Positions 5,894 through 12,759 of a stretch of 12,759 nt of DNA are shown piece after piece. The stretch is from the NCBI GenBank assembly GCA_023249955.1, contig JAHFBR010000016.1, positions 1-12,759 of the forward strand, written 5' to 3'. Source of the DNA: a bacterium. GTDB taxonomy: Bacteria; Babelota; Babeliae; Babelales; RVW-14. Positions within the stretch are counted from its first letter, which is position 1, and every line of letters begins with the position of its first letter. The translations under genes were made by a program, and so were the position numbers. The notes beneath the pieces were generated by a model. The model was not told the DNA's origin and did not search any database. It saw nothing but the letters and a program-made list of their open reading frames with translations.

Positions 5894-7987
5894 ATGAAAC
5901 GTTTTGAAGCAGTTTACATTCTTGTTCGCTTTGTTGCTTGCGCTCTTGGCGTTATGCTGTGCTACCAGTCATTGTCATGTGTCTCAATTGGTTCAAATTC
6001 TGTCGGCTCTCGTCAGCCCTTTGCTGTATTTCCATCCGCTGATCCAGATAACACCATGCTTGGTTTTGCCGCCTTTGAAAAAGGTTTTGTTATGGAGAAC
6101 GCTGCCACGACATGCACCTTTAACAGTCTTTTTCCCGTATCCAATCTTGTAAGTTTGGGCGGAGGAACGCTGGTTTTGCAAAAAGATCTTTTACTCAGTA
6201 ATTCGACCATAAAATTTACCAACGTTGGTACTATTCGAGGCGGCGGTTTTAGGGCACATTTTACCGAAACAGATCCCATAACCTTGCCAACCGCATCATT
6301 TTCATTACGTTCAGTGGCGCAGCAGGCTATGGGCGCGGCAGTTCAGGTTGTAGATTGGTCTTATGACAATAAATATGTTGCCGCGTGTGCATTAACCTCA
6401 GGAGGCAACGAACTTCAGTTATACCTCTTTGATGGCACTTCGTTGACGGCAACGGCGGGCGCAGATTTAACCAAAATTTCAAGCAGCGTGCGCTGGCATC
6501 CCAGCAAATATTTTGTGGCATCGTGTCGTAACACAGGAGCAGCAGCCGGTAGTTTTTTGGGCAATGAGGTGATCATTTTTTCATTTGGCACCGGTCCTTT
6601 TAAGCAAACGGGTGGCGCAGATTTGGGTGCCGGCAGTGCTTTTGCGGCCGCATGGCATCCATCAGGCAATTGGCTTGTTGTTGGTGGGGATTTGGCTGCT
6701 GGAGAAATTAAGCTCTACACTTTTAATAGCACCGCGGGGACCATTGCTTTGTCCCAGACGGTTGATTTGAGCCCTGACCGTGACGTAAGTGGCGATACGC
6801 TTGCCTGGTCACCGGGTGGAAATTATATGGTTGCAGGTCTTTTTAATGACGCAACGGTAGGTGCCAATGAACTTAACGTTTTTTCTTTTAATGGATCGTT
6901 GACGGCGACCGTTGGTGTTGATTTGGGGGCTGACTGCTTGTCGGTCGACTGGTCACCTACGGGAACCTTCATTACAGCAGGTTTGGGTGGTACCAATCAA
7001 ACTTTGCGTGTGTATCAACACAATGTTTCTAATGGAACGTTGACCGAGGTTACCTCTGCGCGCGTGAACCTATCAAAAACGGTGTGGGGTTGCCAATGGG
7101 ATAAGACCGGCACTTTTGTGGCAGTTGGCACCGATTCTGGAACTGCAGGAGAATTTAACGTTTATTATTTTGATAAGACAGCAAAGACCTTGACCTTGAT
7201 GACGGGAAGAGACATTTCAACCTCGGTTAACAGCACGCGCTGGAGCAAGGATCGTCGGTACATTGTGCGTGGCGAGGATGCTGCAGGCAATTTGGTTGTT
7301 GTGTCGGAGGCTTTGTTTGATGTGCCGCTTACGTTGAATAATACCAATCTGCAGTTTGAAGCCGATGTAACCCTCAACTCAACACTGTTTATCCAGGGAA
7401 ATTGCAAGATTAATTCTCGGGGTCGTCGCTTTACCATGGCACGTGGGAATAATATTGTGGTGCGTTCGGGGGGTGCATTGATCTTTGAAGATGTGCATGT
7501 TCAAGGCATTACCGATAATAATATCCGTTGCATTAATAACACCGGCGCCATGACCCTGCGCGATGCGACCTTTGAACTATCGGGAGCGTACACGTTTTCG
7601 CAAGGATCAATTTTATTTGATGGTGATGTTTTGGTAACCGGGGCTAACAAATTTACCTACGCTACTGGTCTTTCGAGTACGATTAACAGTCAGGCAACAC
7701 TGCTTTTAGATTCTGGTGCCACCTTTAGTTATAACCCAAACCGTGCGAAGCGCGATCTTTTGACTATGAAGGATGCTTCGTCATTTCTCTTCTTAAGTGG
7801 CTGTACCTTACATTCAACGCGCACAGGCTTGCAATTGTCGACGGGAACGATCATTGCTGACAATAAGGTTACTGTTTCCAGCGAGGCCCGTAATGATGCC
7901 GAGGCGCTGCGCTTTACTACCGATGTGGGCATTATTATTTTGAGTGGATCAACATTGGATTTGCAAGGGCGGGTGAAGTATGGTTAA
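5894..7987 (+). CDS. Secreted protein: conserved N-module, seven-bladed WD40-like propeller, C-terminal beta-helix
   Basis: This is a 697-residue protein. Residues 1-29 look like a signal peptide (hydrophobic core 8-27). Residues 30-140 carry the trio's shared N-terminal module with SIGSN, SRQP and DNTMLGFA. Residues about 148-475 form seven propeller blades, each opening with a W-x-P/D-x-G/N-x-(Y/F) strand; examples are DWSYDNKYVAA, RWHPSKYFVAS, AWHPSGNWLVV, AWSPGGNYMVA, DWSPTGTFITA, QWDKTGTFVAV and RWSKDRRYIVR. Residues about 476-697 are a beta-helix module. Cys 74, 504, 546 and 637 are conserved in both paralogs downstream. The stop overlaps the next start by 8 bp, implying translational coupling. 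Extracellular propellers usually mediate binding, so a ligand- or host-binding role is a reasonable inference; no catalytic motif is visible. Confidence 0.93.
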   Translation: MKRFEAVYILVRFVACALGVMLCYQSLSCVSIGSNSVGSRQPFAVFPSADPDNTMLGFAAFEKGFVMENAATTCTFNSLFPVSNLVSLGGGTLVLQKDLLLSNSTIKFTNVGTIRGGGFRAHFTETDPITLPTASFSLRSVAQQAMGAAVQVVDWSYDNKYVAACALTSGGNELQLYLFDGTSLTATAGADLTKISSSVRWHPSKYFVASCRNTGAAAGSFLGNEVIIFSFGTGPFKQTGGADLGAGSAFAAAWHPSGNWLVVGGDLAAGEIKLYTFNSTAGTIALSQTVDLSPDRDVSGDTLAWSPGGNYMVAGLFNDATVGANELNVFSFNGSLTATVGVDLGADCLSVDWSPTGTFITAGLGGTNQTLRVYQHNVSNGTLTEVTSARVNLSKTVWGCQWDKTGTFVAVGTDSGTAGEFNVYYFDKTAKTLTLMTGRDISTSVNSTRWSKDRRYIVRGEDAAGNLVVVSEALFDVPLTLNNTNLQFEADVTLNSTLFIQGNCKINSRGRRFTMARGNNIVVRSGGALIFEDVHVQGITDNNIRCINNTGAMTLRDATFELSGAYTFSQGSILFDGDVLVTGANKFTYATGLSSTINSQATLLLDSGATFSYNPNRAKRDLLTMKDASSFLFLSGCTLHSTRTGLQLSTGTIIADNKVTVSSEARNDAEALRFTTDVGIIILSGSTLDLQGRVKYG

Positions 7988-9032
7988 TGCTATTTTCAAA
8001 AAAATCATACTCTTGGTACTCCTGCCTGCCGTAGCACCCAACCAAGCCTTCGCTCTTTCGGTCGGTTCAAATACGGTCTTTTCGCGTCAGCCTATCGTTA
8101 CTTTTCCAGCAGCGGGTACTGATAACACCATGCTTGGCTTTGCCGCGTTTGAAAGTGGCTTTCGTCTGCAATCAAGCACCACCACGTGTACCTACAATGA
8201 CTTTTATCCCATTGGTGGAACGGTGGATATGCGAGGCGGTCGACTGTATCTCAGTAAAGATCTTGTCTTTAACAAATCCCTGAATTTAACCAGCAGCGGA
8301 AGTTTTTTTGGTTCTCAATATGCTCTTGAATTTGACCCGGCGGTTACCGATCTGACGCTTTCGCCGTCGTTGACTTTTGATAATATGCCGATTGTTTTGA
8401 ACACTAATACGTTAATCCATGGACCGTGGCAGTTTCGTGGTGAGTGCAAGATCAGCGGTCGTGGTAGGCGGCTCACGCTGCGTGGCAATAGCAGTATTGT
8501 GGTGCGGCAAGAAGGAAGCCTTATTCTTGAAGATATGGTTATAACTGGATTAAAAGCAAATAATCTGCGTTGTTTAAATGATAGCGCTTATATTGAATTA
8601 AGAAATTGTACCTTAATCCTCGATCGTTTATTTACTTTCTCTCAAGGATCATTGATCTTTGATTGCGATGTGCGCATAACCGGCAGCAACACTTTTGCCT
8701 ACACAACCGGCCTTTCAAGCACGATTAACAGTCAGGCAACACTTTTTATCGATCAAGGAACGACTTTTAGTTGTGCATCGCGTAGAAGAGAGAGGACGCT
8801 CTTATCATTTACGGATGAGAGCTCTTTACTGTATTTAAATGGTTGTACGCTGTATTCAACCAGAACGGGGCTGCAGCTAGCAACCGGTATTGTTGCTTTT
8901 GATAATCAAGTAACGATTACCAGTGAGGCCAGAAATGCTAACGAGGCAATCAGCCTAAAATCGAGTGCTAAGTATTTGATGTTGGGTGGTGCGAATGTCA
9001 ACGTGTTCGGCATTGTTACTTTTGATGCGTGA
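7980..9032 (+). CDS. Short trio paralog without propeller: N-module plus beta-helix
   Basis: This 350-residue protein has a clear signal peptide (residues 1-25, likely cleavage AFA|LSVGSN). The shared N-module spans about 26-122 (SVGSN, SRQP, DNTMLGFAAFESGF). It continues directly into the C-terminal beta-helix module at about 131-350, with no propeller between. The junction is near residues 122-132 (AVTDLTLSPS). Cys 70, 156, 198 and 289 match the four conserved cysteines of its neighbours; Cys 210, 229 and 265 are extra. The start codon lies inside the end of the upstream gene (ATGGTTAA, 8-bp overlap) and the stop overlaps the next gene's start. It may be the ancestral minimal form or a deletion product of a propeller-bearing copy. 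It also aligns best with the gene at the right edge. Confidence 0.93.
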   Translation: MVNAIFKKIILLVLLPAVAPNQAFALSVGSNTVFSRQPIVTFPAAGTDNTMLGFAAFESGFRLQSSTTTCTYNDFYPIGGTVDMRGGRLYLSKDLVFNKSLNLTSSGSFFGSQYALEFDPAVTDLTLSPSLTFDNMPIVLNTNTLIHGPWQFRGECKISGRGRRLTLRGNSSIVVRQEGSLILEDMVITGLKANNLRCLNDSAYIELRNCTLILDRLFTFSQGSLIFDCDVRITGSNTFAYTTGLSSTINSQATLFIDQGTTFSCASRRRERTLLSFTDESSLLYLNGCTLYSTRTGLQLATGIVAFDNQVTITSEARNANEAISLKSSAKYLMLGGANVNVFGIVTFDA

Positions 9033-11092
9033 TGGTTATGAAGATTAAATTATTGTTACTGCTTTTTGTACTGAGTCTGAATCAACGTGGGATGCCCCTC
9101 TCCGTTGGCTCCAACGTGACACCTTCACGCCAACCACTTGCCACTTTTCCTGCACCTGATACTGATAATACTATGTTGGGCTTTGCATCATTTGAAGCTG
9201 GATTTGTGCTGACTGACAAGACGACTACGTGTACCTATGATGACTTTTTTCCGATCTCAGGCCTCTTTCAATTAAATGGTGGGTCATTATATCTGAAGCG
9301 TAGTCTTGCCCTTTCCAATATTGTTCGCTTTGTATCTGAGGGTAAGGTTTTTGGCAATACGCAGTCATTTGAGCTGCCAAAACAAAATGATGTTTTTACA
9401 ATTTTAACCGGAGCTTCCGGTTCGCTGCGTACCAGACTTATCACAACCAATGGCTTTCTTGGTGCCCGGCCGTGGCACCTGGATTGGAACTTTAATGATA
9501 AATATGTTGCAGCTGGATCTGACTCTTCTGGAACGGCAGAGCTGGCAATTTTTTACTTTGATGGCAGTACTTTGACTACAACAAAGTCAGTTGAAATTGG
9601 ACAGGATGTTAACAGTGTTCGCTGGCACCCAACGCAAAACTACTTGGCAGTTACCACACAATCAACTGCGGGCAACGAGTTCCGCATTTATAAATTTAAT
9701 GTGTCCAATGGTACGTTAACCGAAACAAGTGGGTTTAATTATAGCGGTGACCATGGCAGAGCTGCGCTGTGGCACACGTCTGGTAACTATTTGGTTGTTG
9801 GCTCGACCATCAATGCTAATGAGCTGCTTACCTATTCATTCAATGCAACAACCGGTGTTGCAACACTGCAAACAACTGTTGACATCAGCCCAGATCGTGA
9901 TGTAATGCCCGATGCACTTGCATTTTCTCCGGGGGGCAATCTGGTGGCCGTTGGGCTAGCCAGTAGCTCTGCTGCAGATCTTTTGGTGTATAACTTTAGT
10001 GCTGGAGCTTTGACATTAAATAGCAGCGCTGAGATTGGTGATACCGTGCAGACGCTTGATTGGTCGCCGACCGGCAGCTATATAGCCGTTGGGTTGTTGG
10101 GCAACGCTCCCAAGTTGCGTATTTACAAGCACGATTTTGGTTCCAGCACCATTTCATTGGTATCGTCGCTTAATACCGTGGATGTGAATGCCGTGGCCTG
10201 GGATCGTACCGGAAGTTTGTTGTCGGTTGCTACAGAATCAGCGGTGGGAAGCGATCTGAAAATTTACACGTTTGATTCAGCCAGTGAGACGCTTGTTGCG
10301 CCGGCCGATTTGCCGGTACCTGCCGATGAGCACAATTATGGTACTCGTTTTTCGCACGACAATAACTATCTTGCTGGAGGCGACCATAACAGTGACGTGA
10401 GTATTTATGGCCTGGGGCGTAGCATGGATCCTCTTATCTTTGATAATACCGAAGTCATTTTTAACTCGAATGTTGAGTTTACCCTTCCGGTGCATTTTAG
10501 GGGTATTTGTAAACTTAATGGGCGAGGCAAAGCGTTGACGGTGCAATCTGGCGGCCAAGTGGTGGTCAGACCGCGGTCGACGCTGATCATTGAGGACATT
10601 GAGCTGCAGGGCATGACAACCAACAATGTTCGGTGCATGACCGATGATGGCTCGCTGGTGCTGCGTAATGCTATTTTGAACATTAACAGCAACTATACGT
10701 TTACGCGAGGGTCCATTTCATTTGATGAAGATGTTCTTTTTACGGGAACCACAAAGTTTGTTTATGCCGCAGCCTTGACCAGTACTATTGGCAGTGGGGC
10801 AACGCTGTTTTTAGATAACGGCCTGACCTTTAGTTATAACCCTCGCGTGGCAAAGCGTACGTTGATTACCATGGCAGACAGCACTTCAAACCTCTATATG
10901 AACGGTTGCACGTTTCATGCCACCAGAACTGGATTAAGTCTAACGACTGGCAATGTGATTTTTGATAACAAAGTTACCTTGAGCAGTGAGGCAAAAAATA
11001 GTGCTGAGGCCGTGTCTTTCGGCTCTGGCGTTAATTTAAAAATCCTTGGCAACGGATTTGTTGACTTGTTTGGAAGGATTATTGTTTCATAA
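9032..11092 (+). CDS. Secreted protein: conserved N-module, seven-bladed WD40-like propeller, C-terminal beta-helix (third paralog)
   Basis: I place the start at ATG 9032, which shares its A with the upstream TGA (TGATG coupling); ATG 9038 is an alternative, and an in-frame GTG at 9029 is less likely. The product is 686 residues. A Leu-rich signal peptide covers about residues 1-22. The N-module follows (SVGSN, SRQP, DNTMLGFASFEAGF), then seven blades at about 146-463, for example RWHPTQNYLAV, AFSPGGNLVAV, DWSPTGSYIAV and AWDRTGSLLSV. The beta-helix module spans 465-686. Cys 67, 493, 535 and 626 are the four conserved positions. It has the same architecture as the first trio member but is clearly diverged, so the duplication is not recent. 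Putative role as for the first member: an exported binding or structural protein. Confidence 0.92.
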   Translation: MVMKIKLLLLLFVLSLNQRGMPLSVGSNVTPSRQPLATFPAPDTDNTMLGFASFEAGFVLTDKTTTCTYDDFFPISGLFQLNGGSLYLKRSLALSNIVRFVSEGKVFGNTQSFELPKQNDVFTILTGASGSLRTRLITTNGFLGARPWHLDWNFNDKYVAAGSDSSGTAELAIFYFDGSTLTTTKSVEIGQDVNSVRWHPTQNYLAVTTQSTAGNEFRIYKFNVSNGTLTETSGFNYSGDHGRAALWHTSGNYLVVGSTINANELLTYSFNATTGVATLQTTVDISPDRDVMPDALAFSPGGNLVAVGLASSSAADLLVYNFSAGALTLNSSAEIGDTVQTLDWSPTGSYIAVGLLGNAPKLRIYKHDFGSSTISLVSSLNTVDVNAVAWDRTGSLLSVATESAVGSDLKIYTFDSASETLVAPADLPVPADEHNYGTRFSHDNNYLAGGDHNSDVSIYGLGRSMDPLIFDNTEVIFNSNVEFTLPVHFRGICKLNGRGKALTVQSGGQVVVRPRSTLIIEDIELQGMTTNNVRCMTDDGSLVLRNAILNINSNYTFTRGSISFDEDVLFTGTTKFVYAAALTSTIGSGATLFLDNGLTFSYNPRVAKRTLITMADSTSNLYMNGCTFHATRTGLSLTTGNVIFDNKVTLSSEAKNSAEAVSFGSGVNLKILGNGFVDLFGRIIVS

Positions 11093-11147
11093 ACAAATCA
11101 TAAAGTATTTATGCCACCGCGCTAATCGGATGAAAAAATATGATTGG

Positions 11148-11177
11148 TTGGCACGGGGCTGGTAAATTGGCTATAGT
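11148..11177 (+). promoter_or_regulatory. Sigma70-like promoter for the right-edge gene
   Basis: TTGGCA (11148-11153; 5 of 6 to TTGACA) and TATAGT (11172-11177; 5 of 6 to TATAAT) are separated by 18 bp. Transcription would start near 11184, giving a leader of about 30 nt to the ATG at 11215. This is the best promoter-like sequence in the window. Confidence 0.68.
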
Positions 11178-11205
11178 ACCCTCAACAAGGACAAAAAAAG
11201 GAAAA

Positions 11206-11210
11206 AGGAG
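11206..11210 (+). promoter_or_regulatory. Strong Shine-Dalgarno AGGAG
   Basis: AGGAG sits 4 nt before ATG 11215 within a purine-rich leader (11191-11214). It is much stronger than the sites of the trio genes and fixes the start of the right-edge gene. Confidence 0.75.
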
Positions 11211-11214
11211 AAGA

Positions 11215-12759
11215 ATGAGGGCTTACAAGTATCTGCCAACGTTTGTTCTGCTTTTATTGGCATTTCAATACGGTTTTGCTGGTATTACATTTTCTCATCG
11301 TAATTCAACGGTCAATGTTGGGTCGGCAAAACTTATTGTTAATAGCCCACTGACGGGTTGGTCTGGCACGTTGATGCAGAGCGGTTCGGTGACGGGTGCG
11401 CCAATATCATTTGCACAGGGCGTGCTTGAATTAAATGGCACCCCAGCCCTCATGACCGGTTCTTACGACGGTGACGCCTCAACACAAGTGGTGCTGTCGC
11501 AGAACCAAAATATGCGCATTGACTCCGGTCAATTTTCCAAAAAAATTGTTGCGTTGCGCAGTGGTAACAGGCTTGAGGGCCAACCCATTTTTACCAGCGC
11601 AAATGCCGTTGCCTTAAGCAATTCACTCAGCTCGCTGACCTTGGCATTAAATGCTCCATTGACGACCTCTATTCAGATGAATGGAGGTACCATCATTCTT
11701 GATGGCAATGTTACCCTGGCTGATGATCAGGTGCTTACCGGTTCTGGAACGATTAATGTTAACGGAAAACGCTTTGGTTTTGGTGGGCCGCTTACCAGCG
11801 CCTCGCTTAAACTAACCAGCTCGCTGCGCTGGAATGATGCAAGCGCCGTTGAGCTTGACGGGCCAATGTCATTATCAGGTACGTGGACCTTTGTTACCGT
11901 GACGCCTGGTGATGAGGCAGTACTGTTGGGCAGAGGCAATGTGCTTGATCTGACACAGCGGGGTTCGATTTATGTTGCACGTAATACCACGCTTAACTTG
12001 GTTAATATAAAAATTAGAGGCTTGGGACGCGGGGGATTTGTCCTGACCGATGCGACCTCACGGCTCCGCTTGACCGATGCAGAATTAGAACTATCCAATT
12101 CATATGCATTTACAACCGGTGGCATTTTTACCAATGCAACGTCGACCATTGTTACTAAAGATAAAATTTTTACCGTCAGCAACAGAGCGTCATTGACGGT
12201 TGATGGTGTAACGTTGTGGTATGATCCAACACAGTTTGCTGATAAATCCAATATTCAGCCACTCATTGGGGCTGCCGTCAACGTCAATAATAAATTTATT
12301 ACGTATCTTAATGGTGGTGTGATTAAGGGCAGCCTTGATAACACCGGTTTGAGAACCACCAGTAACGCATTGCTGGCCTGCTGCAGAGCCGCGAGCAACT
12401 CTTTGTTGTTTATTAATCGTACCAGCAGTAATGCGATTGTTACCGAAAATACGTTGATCAGACTCAATAGCAATGCGTTGTTGTCTTGTTGTCGTAACCT
12501 GAGCAACTCGTTGTTGTTCCTGAATAGAAACAATAGTAACGCGATTATCAGAGAAGATAGACTAATACGCACAAACAGTAATGCGACAGCGTTTGCTGAT
12601 CGCAATAATAGCAACACAATCTTATTCTGCTGTCGCACATTGAGTAACGCATTTGCACGCGGTATTCGCAATAACAGTAATGCGATTATCAGTATCGTAA
12701 ATCCAAATAACACCAACTCGTTGGCATCGCAAATTCGTTATGTCAGTAACACCGTGTTG
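11215..12759 (+). CDS. Secreted beta-helix protein with SNALL repeats (3' partial)
   Basis: The frame is open from ATG 11215 to the window end (515 codons, no stop), so the gene continues outside. Residues 1-22 form a signal peptide (MRAYKYLPTF, Leu-rich core, cleavage GFA|GITF). Residues about 158-380 are beta-helix-like and align with the propeller-less trio member: GGTIILDGNVTL with GGRLYLSKDLVF, SLRWNDASAVEL with SLTFDNMPIVLN, and ARNTTLNLVNIKIRGL with RQEGSLILEDMVITGL. From residue 383 onward it is an 11-residue SNALL repeat array. The repeats match the start of the window, so this is a paralog of the left-edge giant gene, which suggests that a long C-terminal solenoid follows beyond the window. 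It has its own promoter and strong ribosome-binding site. I infer an exported surface or structural protein. Confidence 0.94.
   Translation, partial: MRAYKYLPTFVLLLLAFQYGFAGITFSHRNSTVNVGSAKLIVNSPLTGWSGTLMQSGSVTGAPISFAQGVLELNGTPALMTGSYDGDASTQVVLSQNQNMRIDSGQFSKKIVALRSGNRLEGQPIFTSANAVALSNSLSSLTLALNAPLTTSIQMNGGTIILDGNVTLADDQVLTGSGTINVNGKRFGFGGPLTSASLKLTSSLRWNDASAVELDGPMSLSGTWTFVTVTPGDEAVLLGRGNVLDLTQRGSIYVARNTTLNLVNIKIRGLGRGGFVLTDATSRLRLTDAELELSNSYAFTTGGIFTNATSTIVTKDKIFTVSNRASLTVDGVTLWYDPTQFADKSNIQPLIGAAVNVNNKFITYLNGGVIKGSLDNTGLRTTSNALLACCRAASNSLLFINRTSSNAIVTENTLIRLNSNALLSCCRNLSNSLLFLNRNNSNAIIREDRLIRTNSNATAFADRNNSNTILFCCRTLSNAFARGIRNNSNAIISIVNPNNTNSLASQIRYVSNTVL
12361..12759 (+). repeat. SNALL repeat array with a 36-residue higher-order period
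   Basis: Units are 11, 11 and 14 residues long, and this 36-residue (108-nt) pattern occurs twice in a row (12361-12468 and 12469-12576). It runs SNALLACCRAA, SNSLLFINRTS, SNAIVTENTLIRLN, then SNALLSCCRNL, SNSLLFLNRNN, SNAIIREDRLIRTN. Further 11-residue units follow (SNATAFADRNN, SNTILFCCRTL, SNAFARGIRNN). Vicinal Cys pairs sit at repeat positions 7-8, just before Arg. DNA identity is much lower than protein similarity, so the array is old and under protein-level constraint. Confidence 0.87.

Larger units (their letters stand above)
11093..11214 (+). other. Intergenic leader between the trio and the right-edge gene
   Basis: This 122-bp gap contains a promoter and a strong ribosome-binding site (separate entries). 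I see no convincing intrinsic terminator after the trio; CCGCGCTAATCGG at 11117-11129 is at best a tiny hairpin without a T-run, so read-through from the trio remains possible. Confidence 0.6.

Noticed and set aside
5966..5984. Lipobox at the signal peptide of the first trio protein (QSLSC)
   Set aside because: The residue pattern before Cys is not a good lipobox, and the two paralogs have no Cys at this point, so signal peptidase I is more likely.
9029..9031. GTG start for the third trio gene
   Set aside because: The ATG at 9032 forms a TGATG overlap with the upstream stop and is the more usual coupled start.
12255..12716. 153-codon antisense ORF across the SNALL repeats
   Set aside because: It is the mirror of a coding repeat: the repeated codons happen to lack stops on the other strand. 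The + strand frame has the signal peptide, Shine-Dalgarno and paralogs.
12361..12759. CRISPR array or non-coding tandem repeat
   Set aside because: Repeats are degenerate at DNA level, have no unique spacers, keep reading frame and encode a conserved peptide motif.

Overview
The window looks like a surface- or secreted-protein locus from a Gram-negative, probably host-associated bacterium. Gene density is high, all genes lie on the + strand, and starts and stops overlap. Five of the seven predicted genes encode exported or envelope proteins with signal peptides or a membrane anchor, and one ends in an outer-membrane beta-barrel-type C-terminus. The style (very large secreted beta-solenoid and beta-propeller proteins in paralogous series, Asn-rich repeats, hypothetical coiled-coil partners) reminds me of Candidatus Dependentiae (TM6/Babeliae). 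There is no marker gene here, so that placement is an inference. I see no rRNA, tRNA, CRISPR array, transposase or integrase.

Region 1 (1-5704) looks like one transcription unit. It opens inside a giant beta-helix protein whose 5' end lies outside the window. That protein starts here with an 11-residue 'SNALL' repeat array and continues into beta-solenoid modules split by a helical, Lys/Pro-rich linker. A small, doubtful basic ORF follows, lying over a long imperfect palindrome. Next come a single-pass membrane protein with a coiled coil and a predicted outer-membrane beta-barrel protein.

Region 2 (5705-5893) is an intergenic gap holding an imperfect inverted repeat and a perfect 12-bp palindrome just upstream of the next start.

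Region 3 (5894-11092) is a tandem trio of paralogous secreted proteins whose genes overlap by 8 bp and 1 bp. All three share a conserved N-terminal module (SVGSN, SRQP, DNTMLGFA motifs) and a C-terminal beta-helix module with four conserved cysteines. The first and third carry a seven-bladed WD40-like propeller between the modules, and the middle one lacks it.

Region 4 (11093-12759) has a good sigma70-like promoter and Shine-Dalgarno site, then a gene running off the right edge. Its N-terminal two thirds align with the propeller-less form of the trio. Its C-terminus runs into the same 11-residue repeats that open the window, and the last 13 codons align with codons 21-33 of the window. The cut genes at both edges are therefore paralogs, seen from opposite ends.

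Together the window shows a small set of secreted modules (beta-helix, propeller, Asn-ladder repeat, conserved N-terminal module) recombined in different orders, with an envelope-anchored partner and an outer-membrane protein nearby. Function is unknown; adhesion, surface coating or host interaction are the natural hypotheses.
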